DNA of 64,000 nucleotides. Origin: Bacteroidetes bacterium ADurb.Bin037. GTDB taxonomy: Bacteria; Bacteroidota; Bacteroidia; Bacteroidales; UBA932. Of the stretch, positions 27,683 to 37,234 are shown piece by piece. The stretch is taken from assembly GCA_002071175.1 (NCBI GenBank), contig MWER01000013.1:1-64000 (forward strand), in the 5' to 3' direction. The notes beneath the pieces are model-generated. The model saw nothing but the letters and a program-made list of their open reading frames with translations. It did no database searches and was not told the DNA's origin. The stretch's first letter is position 1. The number at the start of each line of letters is the position of its first letter. A program made the position numbers and the translations under genes.

Positions 27683-30070
27683 TCAGAATCCTTCGTTAAG
27701 AGTCCGGCAGATTATGTCTTCCTGAAGGGCCGGTGCAAGGTGGTTGAAATAATCGCTGTACCCCGCAACGCGTACAAGCAGGTCCCTGTACAGTTCAGGT
27801 TCTTTTTGAGCCTGACGCAAAGTATCAGTATCCACCACATTGAACTGGATATGATGTCCACCCAGTTCAAAATAGCAGCGGATAAGGGACGCGAGCTTTT
27901 CCCTGTCTTCCTGTGTCCTTACCATGGAAGGTGAAAAACGTTGATTGAGCAACGTCCCTCCTGATTTCACCTGGTCCAGTTTTCCCAGGGAACGGACTAC
28001 GGCCGTCGGTCCGTTCGTGTCGGCTCCGTGAGCGGGAGACGTTCCGTCCGAAAGAGGACGTCCCGCCTTGCGTCCGTTGGGCAAAGCCCCTGTCACGGCA
28101 CCGAAATAGACATGACATGTAGTGGACAGCATATCCATATGAAATTTACCGCCCCGGGTATTGGGCCTGCCATCAATCAGAGTGAACAGGTCATCGTACA
28201 GCCGGACGGCCAGCCGATCCACATAGTCGTCGTCGTTCCCGAAGAACGGGGTCTTGTTCAAAATATATCGGCGCATCGGTTCATAGCCTTCATAGTTACA
28301 GGAAAGGGCTTTAAGCAGGTTTTCCATAGACCATTTCCCGTCGTCAAAAATATGCTTCTTAAGAGATGACAGGCAGTCGGCAGCAGTTCCAAGTCCGGTA
28401 CATTGAATGTACGATGTATTATATCTGGGACCGCCGTTGTAGTAATCCATGCCCTTCTCAATGCAATCATCTATCAGAACGGACAGGAACGGTGCAGGCA
28501 TCCATTCCGCACAGATCCGTTCGATCCGGTGATTTACCGTTACTTTCGTATTGATGACATATTTTAGCTGTTTGATAAAAGCACCGTACAGCTCGTCGAA
28601 AGAACGAAATCCCGTGGGATCCCCCGTTTTTATGGAAACCATATGGCCCGAAACGGGATCCGTACCGTTGTTTAATGTTATTTCCAGGATCTTTACAACA
28701 TTCAGATATCCCGTCAACAAATAGGCCTCTTTACCGAAAGCACCCACTTCTATACAACCGCTGCATCCCCCTTCATACGCATCTTTCAGGGATTTCCCCT
28801 GCCGGACAAGTTCTTTGACATATATATCGGGGTTGAACACGGACGGATAACCGTATCCCTTTGCTATCACACGGCAGCTTTCCTTCAGAAAATCTTCCGG
28901 GGTATCGGGGACAATGTGAACGGAAAGACCCGGCTGTAACAAGTGCAACTCCTCGAGTGTTTGCAACATGATGTAGGAGACAGGATTGACCGCATCGCTC
29001 CCGTCGGGGCGGACACCCCCGATATTGATATTTGTAAAATCGTTGTAAGTACCGCTCTCACGTGCAGTAACACCTACTTTGGGAGGAGCGGGATGGTTGT
29101 TCACTTTAATGAACAGACAAGCCATAAGTTCCTTTGCCTGCTGTTCTGTCAGGATACCCGATTCCAAGTCATTCCGGTAAAACGACTCCAGGTGTTGGTC
29201 CAGATGCCCGGGATTCATGGCGTCCCAGCCGTTCAGTTCAATGATCGTCCCAAGATGAACGAACCAATACATCTGCAGGGCTTCCCTGTAAGTTCCGGGA
29301 ACTTCGGCAGGAACGCGGCGGCATATCAAGGCAATGCATTCCAACTCCGACGCACGTTCCAGATCACCTTGTTCCCTGCATTGCGCTGCCATCTTGAGGG
29401 CAAGCGAAGCGTGGCGTCCGGCAAAAAGAACAATCGCTTCACAAGCTATGTACATGGCCTGCAACATTTCATTCTTCTGTAAGGCCAGAGGATCTTTCGA
29501 CGAAGCATTCCTTTCAATGGCACGGGCTATGCGATCCCTGAACCCATTCATACCGCACCGGTAAATTTTCCCGTCCAAAGCCGTATGACCAGGAGCCCGC
29601 TGTTCTGCAAATTCAGTGAACAGACCGCTGCTGTAGAGGGTTCTCCAATCATCGGGCAAGACTGAAAAGATCCTGTCCCTTTGCGTTCTGCCCTGCCAGA
29701 AGGGAATGATCTCTTTCTCATAGATCGGGATGTCTTCCTCACGGACAGTATACCGTTGACGTTCTCTGGTATTCAATATATGCAGATCCTCTACGCTGTG
29801 ACACGTAAGTTCGGGATAGGTGGGAACGGCTTTGGGCAGGGGTCCGCGCTCTCCGACTATTAGCTCTCCTTCTCCAATGTAAATGGTTTGCTTTTCGCAC
29901 AATTCTCTGAAACACAAAGCCCTGGTCAGAGGAGTCGAATACTTGTCCCCGTTCTTCCGGTAAAAATCAGTCACAATACAGGCCCTTTCAATGCTTAAGG
30001 AAGGTTCCGCCTGAAAAGATGCTTCCCTAAGTATTGCGATCCGTTGACTGATATTTTCACCCGGTTTCAT
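27683..30070 (-). CDS. hypD: Glycyl radical enzyme, probable trans-4-hydroxy-L-proline dehydratase
   Basis: 795 residues. The active-site Cys lies in SGCIEVGAFGKEAYLLTGY and the glycyl-radical loop near the C-terminus is RVAGYSDYF. From memory, long stretches resemble Clostridioides HypD (EEIIPFW-like segment, FTEFAEQRAPGHT, NNHPAPPKVG, TTCHVYFG, GGTLLNQRF, GHHIQFNV). HypD dehydrates trans-4-hydroxyproline to pyrroline-5-carboxylate, which is then reduced to proline. No proC is beside it, so the substrate call is an inference; another dehydratase of the same clade is possible. Oxygen-sensitive, cytoplasmic. The ATG follows the corA stop by five bases. Confidence 0.78.
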   Translation of the reverse strand: MKPGENISQRIAILREASFQAEPSLSIERACIVTDFYRKNGDKYSTPLTRALCFRELCEKQTIYIGEGELIVGERGPLPKAVPTYPELTCHSVEDLHILNTRERQRYTVREEDIPIYEKEIIPFWQGRTQRDRIFSVLPDDWRTLYSSGLFTEFAEQRAPGHTALDGKIYRCGMNGFRDRIARAIERNASSKDPLALQKNEMLQAMYIACEAIVLFAGRHASLALKMAAQCREQGDLERASELECIALICRRVPAEVPGTYREALQMYWFVHLGTIIELNGWDAMNPGHLDQHLESFYRNDLESGILTEQQAKELMACLFIKVNNHPAPPKVGVTARESGTYNDFTNINIGGVRPDGSDAVNPVSYIMLQTLEELHLLQPGLSVHIVPDTPEDFLKESCRVIAKGYGYPSVFNPDIYVKELVRQGKSLKDAYEGGCSGCIEVGAFGKEAYLLTGYLNVVKILEITLNNGTDPVSGHMVSIKTGDPTGFRSFDELYGAFIKQLKYVINTKVTVNHRIERICAEWMPAPFLSVLIDDCIEKGMDYYNGGPRYNTSYIQCTGLGTAADCLSSLKKHIFDDGKWSMENLLKALSCNYEGYEPMRRYILNKTPFFGNDDDYVDRLAVRLYDDLFTLIDGRPNTRGGKFHMDMLSTTCHVYFGAVTGALPNGRKAGRPLSDGTSPAHGADTNGPTAVVRSLGKLDQVKSGGTLLNQRFSPSMVRTQEDREKLASLIRCYFELGGHHIQFNVVDTDTLRQAQKEPELYRDLLVRVAGYSDYFNHLAPALQEDIICRTLNEGF

Positions 30071-30075
30071 TGTAT

Positions 30076-31032
30076 TTATTTTATCATCTTTCTTCTTCTA
30101 AACAGGAATATGGCCATTACAACGCTCAACAACATCAACCCCAGGAGAACGAAAAAATCCCAGAATTGGCTTCCCGAAACGATGGGCAGCTTTACGTTCA
30201 TCCCGTAGATACTGGCAATGAGCGTGGGGGGCATAAGCAACAGGGATACGAAAGTGAATACACGCATGAGTTTGTTCTGTTCCAGGTTAATAAGACCCAA
30301 TGCCGTATTTTGAAGGTATTCCAAACGTTCAAAACTGAAATTGGCATGATGGATAAGAGAATCCACGTCTTTATTCAGGATCTCCAGCTTGGAATAGATG
30401 TCTCTCGGGAATTTGTCACTTTTGAATATCCCGGAAAGCACCCTTTGCTTGTCAACGCCATTGGCCCTGATGACCATGGTGTTTTCCTGCAACTGGTTCA
30501 CATCCAATAGAAAACTCTCGTCCATAGATTCTCCGAGATCTATCCTGCGCGAGAGTTGTGATATCTCTTTAGACAAGATCTCTACCAGGTCGGCATCTAC
30601 ATCTATCCTGTTTTCCAATATACTCACCATGATGTGATAGCCTGTGGGAAAAAGCCTGTAGTTGCCCACCAATTTACGTTGCACTTCCGATAACGTCCTG
30701 AGCGGTGTGTGGCGCAAGGTCACAAGAATACTTTCGGACAATATGAAAGAAACCGGAACGGAGGAATAATCATCGGGTCCGGGAATCAGGAAATTGGTGT
30801 TGGCAAATATCGTGGTATCCGTTTCAAAATACCGGGAAGAAGATTCTATCTCTTCCGCCTGTGCTCTACTTTGCAACGTGGTGTCGAGAAAGTCTTCTGC
30901 CGCCCTCTTTTCTTCCCCTGTCGGATCGTGCAGATCTATCCACAAAACGTCATCCAATCCCAGTTTGTCCAGGATCTTTACATCTGTATCACTTAAGATT
31001 TGTCCTTTTGATTTGAAGAAAATTTCGATCAT
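30076..31032 (-). CDS. corA: CorA-family magnesium/cobalt channel
   Basis: 318 residues from the ATG at 31032; a longer in-frame start at 31119 adds 29 residues that do not look like CorA. Cytoplasmic alpha/beta domain, long helix, and two C-terminal membrane helices with the selectivity motif YGMN. It transports Mg2+ as a pentamer. It leads an apparent operon with the glycyl radical enzyme and its activase, an unusual pairing. Confidence 0.92.
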   Translation of the reverse strand: MIEIFFKSKGQILSDTDVKILDKLGLDDVLWIDLHDPTGEEKRAAEDFLDTTLQSRAQAEEIESSSRYFETDTTIFANTNFLIPGPDDYSSVPVSFILSESILVTLRHTPLRTLSEVQRKLVGNYRLFPTGYHIMVSILENRIDVDADLVEILSKEISQLSRRIDLGESMDESFLLDVNQLQENTMVIRANGVDKQRVLSGIFKSDKFPRDIYSKLEILNKDVDSLIHHANFSFERLEYLQNTALGLINLEQNKLMRVFTFVSLLLMPPTLIASIYGMNVKLPIVSGSQFWDFFVLLGLMLLSVVMAIFLFRRRKMIK

Positions 31033-31260
31033 AATGCGAAGTATTACAGGTTCAACATACGGTTTTGCAAACGTTTGTTTACCTTCTACTTCGCGGCTTA
31101 GATCTGACTTTATGAGCAATTTGCCAGCAGGTACCTAAACTCCTTGTATGTTTTACACGATAATGCATACCCTTTTAGTTTTAGTCCTTTCAAGCTATGG
31201 ATCTTATGGTTAATTAACCGTCCGGCATTTGCTCTTTATAAATAATTTTAGCAAAGGTAA
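31033..31260 (-). promoter_or_regulatory. Long corA leader with TACCTTTG promoter box
   Basis: A TACCTTTG box on the minus strand (31259-31252) would start a leader of about 220 bases before the corA ATG. I do not recognise a known Mg2+ riboswitch in it. It may hold regulation or simply spacer; a 30-codon in-frame extension of corA is also possible. Confidence 0.35.
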
Positions 31261-31283
31261 CTTTTTTTTCTAAAACAAAACTA

Positions 31284-32792
31284 TCAGGCTGTTACCTTGA
31301 CCGTTTTTTCACGGAAAAGCCACATCCCAAAAAACGTAAGCAATCCGTTGACTATCAATATAGTGAATCCCAATCCGAAGTTAAACCATGTTTTAAATGC
31401 CAAGTCTGCCAGGTAACACAGGACGGGTGACAGAAGGGCGATATACGGGGCAACCCTGTCCCGGACACGGTATTTGGTAAGTATCCCAAAAAAGAAGAAA
31501 CCCAAAAGAGGTCCGTACGTATAGGCGGCAAGGAGGTAGACCAGGTTGATGATCGCCTGGTTATTGACAACGTACAGCACCAAGATGATCAAAAAGAAGA
31601 GTACGGCAAAGGCGGCATGGATCAACTTGCGCACCTTGTCCTTCAGTCGCTGCGTCATATCTTCCCTTTTGTTGAAATCCAGAAAGTCAATACAAAAAGA
31701 AGTGGTCAGCGAAGTAAGTGCACCCCCTGCACTGGGGTAGGATGCCGAAACGAGCCCAATAATGAAAAACAAGCCCACCCCCAATCCCAGGTACTGGGAA
31801 GCAATTACGGGAAACAGCTTATCCGTCTGCGCTTTGCTGAAAACACCCGCAGCATCGGCCAGACCGATCCCCTGCATACCCCCCAGGCGCTCATTCACAA
31901 ATATGGCCATCACGGCACCCAGGGTCAGGAAAAGCAGGTTTACCACTACCAGGATTATACTGGTGGAATAAATATTCTTTTGTGCCGATTTGATATCCTT
32001 GCAGGAAAGATTTTTCTGCATCATCTCCTGATCCAATCCCGTCATAACGATCGTTATGAATATCCCGCTGATAAATTGCTTGACCGCGTTATTCGATGCA
32101 CTCCAATCCCAATTGAACCATCTGGAGTAACCGGAACCGGCAACGGCACCCGTCATCTCCCTGAAATCCCAATCCATGGCACGGGCAATGGATATGACAG
32201 TCAAAATCACAGCCAACAACATAAAGGTGGTTTGGAGCACATCAGTCCAGATAATGGTCTTTACCCCTCCCTTAAATGTATAAAGGAAAATGAGCAGCAT
32301 GAACACTGCCGCCACGATCCAGAACGATACGGAACCGGGGGGCAAGAACGTGTGCAGGACCAGAACTACCATAAAAATCCTGACAGCCGCCCCAAGAACA
32401 CGCGATACCATGAACACAGCCGCTCCTGTCCTGTAAGTGGTAAATCCAAAACGTTTCTCCAGGTAAGTGTATATGGATGTGACATTCATCCTGTAATACA
32501 GCGGAAGCAGCACCTTGGCAATGACTATGTAGCCGATCAAAAAGCCCAGCACAAGAGGCATATAAAAGAAGTTCTCGTTCATTACATTACCCGGTACCGA
32601 AATAAACGTCACCCCACTGATGGAAGTGCCGATCATGCCGTAGGCCACTATCGGCCAGGGAGATTTCTTATTGCCCAAAAAATAGGAGTTGCTGTCTGCT
32701 TTACGTGAAGTGAGCCACGAAACGAAAAAAAGCATGGCCGTGTACACCGCAAAAGCCGTCAACAGCCAGGAAAGGGGAAATGTATGTTCCAT
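31284..32792 (-). CDS. Sodium:solute symporter (SSS family)
   Basis: 502 residues from the ATG at 32792; a longer frame from 32837 would overlap recR. Thirteen or so membrane helices with SSS features YFLGNKKSPW, GMIGTSISGVTFISVPG, KGGVKTIIWTDVLQ and YPSAGGALTSLT. It is the last gene of an operon with an amino-sugar kinase and murQ, so an amino sugar such as MurNAc or GlcNAc is a fair guess for its substrate; sequence alone does not show it. Confidence 0.85.
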   Translation of the reverse strand: MEHTFPLSWLLTAFAVYTAMLFFVSWLTSRKADSNSYFLGNKKSPWPIVAYGMIGTSISGVTFISVPGNVMNENFFYMPLVLGFLIGYIVIAKVLLPLYYRMNVTSIYTYLEKRFGFTTYRTGAAVFMVSRVLGAAVRIFMVVLVLHTFLPPGSVSFWIVAAVFMLLIFLYTFKGGVKTIIWTDVLQTTFMLLAVILTVISIARAMDWDFREMTGAVAGSGYSRWFNWDWSASNNAVKQFISGIFITIVMTGLDQEMMQKNLSCKDIKSAQKNIYSTSIILVVVNLLFLTLGAVMAIFVNERLGGMQGIGLADAAGVFSKAQTDKLFPVIASQYLGLGVGLFFIIGLVSASYPSAGGALTSLTTSFCIDFLDFNKREDMTQRLKDKVRKLIHAAFAVLFFLIILVLYVVNNQAIINLVYLLAAYTYGPLLGFFFFGILTKYRVRDRVAPYIALLSPVLCYLADLAFKTWFNFGLGFTILIVNGLLTFFGMWLFREKTVKVTA

Positions 32793-32805
32793 TTGCAAAA
32801 AATAA

Positions 32806-33432
32806 TTATTCCGGTTTAAAAGGTTGTCTGTTCTCAATGGACCTGCCCAATGTCAGTTCGTCGGTATATTCCAGCTGATCGCCAAAACCAACACCACGGG
32901 CTATGGTGGTGATCTTCAGACCGGAAGGATTGATCTTCTTATAAAGATAAAAACACGTAGTCTCTCCTTCCATAGTCGTACTCAGGGCAAGGATCACTTC
33001 CCCGGCCTCTCCCCTGCCTATCCTTTCCATAAGCGGTTCTATGGCAAGATCTGCCGGTCCTATACCGTCTACGGGAGATATGATGCCTCCCAGAACATGA
33101 TATAATCCCGTGTACCGTCCGGTACGTTCTATGCTCATGACATCCCGCACATTCTCCACAACACAGATGGTTCCCCTGTCCCTTTTGGGATTGGAGCAGA
33201 CCGGACAGACCGGTGAATCGGATATCATGCGGCACTCGGAACAATAAACTACCTTACGGCGCAATTCGGCAATACTTTGAGCCAGGTTTTCAGCTTCTTC
33301 CTCTCCCTGCTTAAGTAAATACAAGGCTATTCTCAGGGCCGACTTCGGTCCTATGCCCGGAAGACGGGAAAAGGCGTCCACAGCCTTTTGCAACAGGTCA
33401 GAAACGTAACGCGGTTCAAACATGATGTCCAT
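32806..33432 (-). CDS. recR: Recombination mediator protein RecR
   Basis: 208 residues: an N-terminal helix-hairpin-helix (FSRLPGIGPKSALRIALYLL), a zinc finger CSECRM...CPVCSN, and a Toprim domain (TICVVENVRDVMSIE, GIGPADLAIEPL). RecR works with RecO and RecF to load RecA at gaps. An alternative ATG at 33423 (MFEPRYV) is equally good. Sits between murQ and the symporter, an odd place for a recombination gene but common in compact operons. Confidence 0.95.
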   Translation of the reverse strand: MDIMFEPRYVSDLLQKAVDAFSRLPGIGPKSALRIALYLLKQGEEEAENLAQSIAELRRKVVYCSECRMISDSPVCPVCSNPKRDRGTICVVENVRDVMSIERTGRYTGLYHVLGGIISPVDGIGPADLAIEPLMERIGRGEAGEVILALSTTMEGETTCFYLYKKINPSGLKITTIARGVGFGDQLEYTDELTLGRSIENRQPFKPE

Positions 33433-34240
33433 TTTTCACTGCTTCCACAGCAGCCCTTACGGTACCGTATTGTAACAACAGGGAACGGGCCTTATCGTAA
33501 TCCGCTATGCCCGTATCTTCCATGATCATTTTAGTGCCCCTGTCTATGAGTTTGGCATTTGACAGCTGCATGTCCACCATCTTGTTACCTACCACATGTC
33601 CCAGACGGATCATGACGGTAGTCGATATCATATTGAGTATCAATTTTTGTGCTGTTCCCGATTTCATACGGGTGGACCCGGTAACGAACTCAGGTCCGAC
33701 AACGGCCACTATGGGTATCTCGGCCTCTTTCGTTACGGGGGATCCGGGATTGCAAGTGATACATGCCGTCAACAGACCCATCCGGCGGGCGTTCCTGAGC
33801 GCTCCTATAACGTAAGGTGTCGTACCGGAAGCCGCTATGCCGACTACTACATCGTTAGTCCCTATGTGATAGGACAAAAGCTCCTCCCACCCGGTCTCAA
33901 AGCTGTCTTCAGCCCGTTCCACGGCCCTGCGGATGGCCCCGTCACCTCCGGCTATCAATCCGATCACCAGATCGTAGGGAGCCCCGAAAGTCGGAGGTAT
34001 CTCGGAAGCATCCAGGATCCCCATTCGCCCGCTTGTCCCGGCTCCCATATAAAACAGCCTTCCCCCCTCTTTCATACGGGATACGATACCTTCCACGAGT
34101 TTTTCAATATACGGGATACAGGGAGTTACGGCGGCCGGAACGGTTTTGTCCTCACGATTGATGTTTTCCAATAACTCTCTGACCGTCATCTTATCCAGAT
34201 GATCGTACCGTGACGGTTGTTCGGTAATTTTCTGTATCAT
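33416..34240 (-). CDS. murQ: N-acetylmuramic acid 6-phosphate etherase
   Basis: 274 residues with the SIS-fold motif GAGTSGRMGILDASEIPPTFG and GSTRMKSGTAQKLILNMI. MurQ splits the lactyl ether of MurNAc-6-P to give GlcNAc-6-P and D-lactate in peptidoglycan recycling. Its ATG overlaps the end of the kinase gene, linking the two steps. Confidence 0.95.
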   Translation of the reverse strand: MIQKITEQPSRYDHLDKMTVRELLENINREDKTVPAAVTPCIPYIEKLVEGIVSRMKEGGRLFYMGAGTSGRMGILDASEIPPTFGAPYDLVIGLIAGGDGAIRRAVERAEDSFETGWEELLSYHIGTNDVVVGIAASGTTPYVIGALRNARRMGLLTACITCNPGSPVTKEAEIPIVAVVGPEFVTGSTRMKSGTAQKLILNMISTTVMIRLGHVVGNKMVDMQLSNAKLIDRGTKMIMEDTGIADYDKARSLLLQYGTVRAAVEAVKNGHHV

Positions 34241-35088
34241 TTTTGTTCAGCAAAAAGGTTCCTGTGGTATGTGACCAGCCCTTCAACAGGCGTACGGACG
34301 ATCTTCCCTATTCTCATTCCGTGGCGGGCGGCCGACGCTTCCACTTCATTTCTGAAATAAAAAGCAACCGATCCCACGATGTTCACAGGATACGTTTTAT
34401 AATCGTAATGGATTATGTTACGTAAAAAGAACTCGTCAAAAGCTTTTCCCAAAAACTCCTGTACATAAGGATGGGACTGGTGATCGCCCAGAAACAGGGT
34501 GAACGATGCCAGGAACCTGTTGGGCATGGGTTGCCTGTACACTTTTTCAATGATATCCAACAGTCCCAGTTTATACCGCTTTTCAAAAGCTTCACTAAGG
34601 TCTTCCGGCAACATCCTCTTGAGATAATCGGAAACGAGTTTTTTGCCCAGAACGGCCCCGCCGCCTTCATCCCCCAGGATGTATCCGCAAGCAGGCACGT
34701 TGTCCACTATCTTTTGCCCGTCATAAAAACAAGTGTTGGCTCCGGTTCCCAGAATAGCCGCTATGCCTTTTTCCGAACCGCACAGGCAGCGTGCTGCCGC
34801 AAGCAGGTCGGAATGGGCTTCTACATGGCATCCCGGAAATGTCTTATGAAAACAACGCGTAAGGATTTCCACTTTATCCTTCCCCGCAACCCCGGCTCCG
34901 TAAAAGAAAACACGTTCCACATTTCCCTTGACGGCGGGTTTGAGACCTTCTTCCATAGTCTTGAGAATATCTTCTTCGGGTACGAAAAAGGGATTGATCC
35001 CTATTGTCTGGATCGCCTGGATGGTGCCATCCTTGTGTATTACCCTCCAGGACACCTTAGTCGATCCGCTATCTGCAATCAATATCAT
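34237..35088 (-). CDS. BadF/BcrA-type sugar kinase, probable MurNAc/GlcNAc kinase
   Basis: 283 residues from the ATG at 35088; an upstream in-frame start at 35235 would overlap the divergent gene's promoter. ASKHA fold: ADSGSTKVSW (phosphate 1), GIAAILGTGANTCFYDG (phosphate 2) and CGYILGDEGGGAVLGK. This group includes N-acetylglucosamine kinases and the MurK-type MurNAc kinase. Because murQ follows directly, making MurNAc-6-P is the likely role. A TAAATTTG promoter box lies 26 bases upstream. Confidence 0.8.
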   Translation of the reverse strand: MILIADSGSTKVSWRVIHKDGTIQAIQTIGINPFFVPEEDILKTMEEGLKPAVKGNVERVFFYGAGVAGKDKVEILTRCFHKTFPGCHVEAHSDLLAAARCLCGSEKGIAAILGTGANTCFYDGQKIVDNVPACGYILGDEGGGAVLGKKLVSDYLKRMLPEDLSEAFEKRYKLGLLDIIEKVYRQPMPNRFLASFTLFLGDHQSHPYVQEFLGKAFDEFFLRNIIHYDYKTYPVNIVGSVAFYFRNEVEASAARHGMRIGKIVRTPVEGLVTYHRNLFAEQK

Positions 35089-35114
35089 AGCTAGCCGGTT
35101 TTTTAATGAGGCTA

Positions 35115-35122
35115 CAAATTTA
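35115..35122 (-). promoter_or_regulatory. Promoter box for the kinase-murQ-recR-symporter operon
   Basis: TAAATTTG on the minus strand, 26 bases before the kinase ATG; CAAA repeats upstream on the plus strand give possible TTTG -33 elements but the spacing is short. Confidence 0.5.
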
Positions 35123-35144
35123 GACAAATTGACAAACAAATTGC

Positions 35145-35152
35145 TAACTTTG
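35145..35152 (+). promoter_or_regulatory. Promoter box for the acyl-CoA synthetase gene
   Basis: TAACTTTG, 21 bases before the ATG at 35174. It faces the kinase promoter within an 85-bp divergent region. Confidence 0.55.
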
Positions 35153-35173
35153 TAAGATAAATAAGCTATATTG

Positions 35174-37234
35174 ATGATAACAAAAGAGTTCCTTAATCCA
35201 AAAAGTATCGTGGTCGTAGGAGGATCCGATAACATTCACAAACCGGGAGGTAAAGTCCTGAAAAATCTGATAGACACCAAGTACCCCGGAAATATCTATG
35301 TCGTTAATCCAAAGGCCGACACCATACAGGGACTGCCCTGTTATCGACGGGTGGAAGACATTCCCCAATCAGACGTGGCTATCCTTGCCATCCCGGCGGC
35401 TTTTTGCCTCAATGCGGTCGAAATACTTTGCAGTACCAAGAATACAAAAGGCATTATCATCTTTTCAGCCGGTTTTTCGGAAGAAAGCAAGGAAGGGGCA
35501 GTACTTGAAAAACAGATCCGGGATGTTGTAGACAAATACCAAGCTACGCTCATGGGACCCAATTGTGTGGGATATATGAACGGCAATTATGCCGGTGTAT
35601 TTACTTCTCCCATACCTAAGTTTATACCGGACAGTATTGATTTGATATCGGGCTCGGGTGCCACCGCGCTCTTTATCATAGATGCAGCCGTCCAGCTGGG
35701 CATTCCTTTTGCCAATGTTTTCTCTGTCGGCAATTCCGCCCAGACAGGCATAGAAGAAGTGCTCGAATACCTGGATCAAAGCTATGTTCACGGAAAGAGC
35801 GCTCCCGTCAAGCTTATTTATGCCGAAAGTATAAAGGATCCTATCAAATTATGGAAACATGCAGCCTCTCTGTACCGGAAGGGGGCCCGGATAGCTGCCG
35901 TTAAGGCCGGCGCTTCGGAAGCCGGAAGCCGTGCCGCTTCTTCGCACACCGGGGCTCTTGCCAGTCCCGACACGGCTGTCGGAGCTCTTCTAGATAAAGC
36001 GGGTATCATCCGGTGTAACGGAAGGAACCAACTCCTGACCGTTGCCTGCATCCTGCTAAAAGGAGCGCCCAAGGGAAAGAACATGTGCATCATCACCCAT
36101 GCGGGAGGACCTGCCGTCATGTTGACCGATGTGCTTTCGGAAGGCGGGATACTTGTTCACCCTTTAGAAGAAGATAAAAGAAAACAACTGCTGGAAAAAC
36201 TGTTTCCCGGATCTTCGGCCACCAATCCCATTGATTTTCTGGCCACCGGTACGGCCGAACAATTGGGTCAGATCATAGATTTCGTGGAACACCAATGTCC
36301 CCGGATTGACGGTATGGCGGTCATTTTCGGATCACCCGGCCTTACTCACGTTTTTGATGTTTACGAATTGCTGGACAAAAAAATGTCGCAATGCACCAAA
36401 CCGATATATCCCATATTTCCTTCCACGCTCAATGTTATTGAAGAGATTCGCGAATTTCAGAAAAAAGGAAGGATATACTTTCCCGATGAAGTAGTATTCG
36501 GAGCGGCCCTGACAAAGGTGCTGAACACCCCGGTTCCCGTTTCGGAACAGGTGCGGACACCGGATATAGACGAAAAAGCCATCCGCAGCGTTGTGGAACA
36601 GGCAGAGGAAGGTTATCTTTCCCCGGACAAGGTAGGCGCCCTGCTCGATGCGGCAGGCATCCGGCGTGTACGTGAAGCCGTGGCCGGCAATGAAAAGGAA
36701 TTGTCGGAGGCCGCATCTAAGGTGGGCTATCCCCTGGTGATGAAAGTTATCGGTCCCGTACATAAATCGGATGTGGGCGGTGTCCGTCTGAACATTAGGG
36801 ACAGGGAAACGCTCCTCGATACATTCAAAAGTATGATGACCATCAAGGATACAAAAGCGGTACTGCTCCAATCCCAGATTCGTGGCAGGGAACTCTTTGT
36901 CGGGAGTAAACGGGAACCTTTGTTCGGTCATACGATCGTTTGCGGTCTGGGAGGTATCTTTGTGGAAGTCCTCAAGGATATAAGTACCGGACTGAGCCCC
37001 ATCTCACGGGATGAGGCAAAAAAGATGATCCGCAGTTTAAGGGGTTACGGGCTGATAAAGGGTGTCCGCGGCCAGGAAGGGGTAAACGAGAACCTCTTTA
37101 CGGATGCCGTCTGCCGCATTTCGGCTTTATGTCAATGTGCCCCGGAAATTGCCGAAATGGACCTTAACCCGCTGCTGGGAACAGCCTCGGATGTGGTGGC
37201 CGTAGATGCGAGAATAAGAATATCGCGCCTATGA
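35174..37234 (+). CDS. Acyl-CoA synthetase (ADP-forming), fused alpha-beta type
   Basis: 686 residues. Order: CoA-binding Rossmann domain (about 1-135), succinyl-CoA-ligase-like flavodoxin domain with SSHTGALASPDTA carrying the phospho-His, and a C-terminal ATP-grasp domain with KVIGPVHKSDVGGV. The enzyme converts an acyl-CoA, ADP and phosphate to the acid, CoA and ATP, giving substrate-level phosphorylation in fermentation. The 2-oxoacid:ferredoxin oxidoreductase encoded just downstream would supply the acyl-CoA. The stop codon overlaps the start of a 50-residue membrane protein. Confidence 0.9.
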   Translation: MITKEFLNPKSIVVVGGSDNIHKPGGKVLKNLIDTKYPGNIYVVNPKADTIQGLPCYRRVEDIPQSDVAILAIPAAFCLNAVEILCSTKNTKGIIIFSAGFSEESKEGAVLEKQIRDVVDKYQATLMGPNCVGYMNGNYAGVFTSPIPKFIPDSIDLISGSGATALFIIDAAVQLGIPFANVFSVGNSAQTGIEEVLEYLDQSYVHGKSAPVKLIYAESIKDPIKLWKHAASLYRKGARIAAVKAGASEAGSRAASSHTGALASPDTAVGALLDKAGIIRCNGRNQLLTVACILLKGAPKGKNMCIITHAGGPAVMLTDVLSEGGILVHPLEEDKRKQLLEKLFPGSSATNPIDFLATGTAEQLGQIIDFVEHQCPRIDGMAVIFGSPGLTHVFDVYELLDKKMSQCTKPIYPIFPSTLNVIEEIREFQKKGRIYFPDEVVFGAALTKVLNTPVPVSEQVRTPDIDEKAIRSVVEQAEEGYLSPDKVGALLDAAGIRRVREAVAGNEKELSEAASKVGYPLVMKVIGPVHKSDVGGVRLNIRDRETLLDTFKSMMTIKDTKAVLLQSQIRGRELFVGSKREPLFGHTIVCGLGGIFVEVLKDISTGLSPISRDEAKKMIRSLRGYGLIKGVRGQEGVNENLFTDAVCRISALCQCAPEIAEMDLNPLLGTASDVVAVDARIRISRL

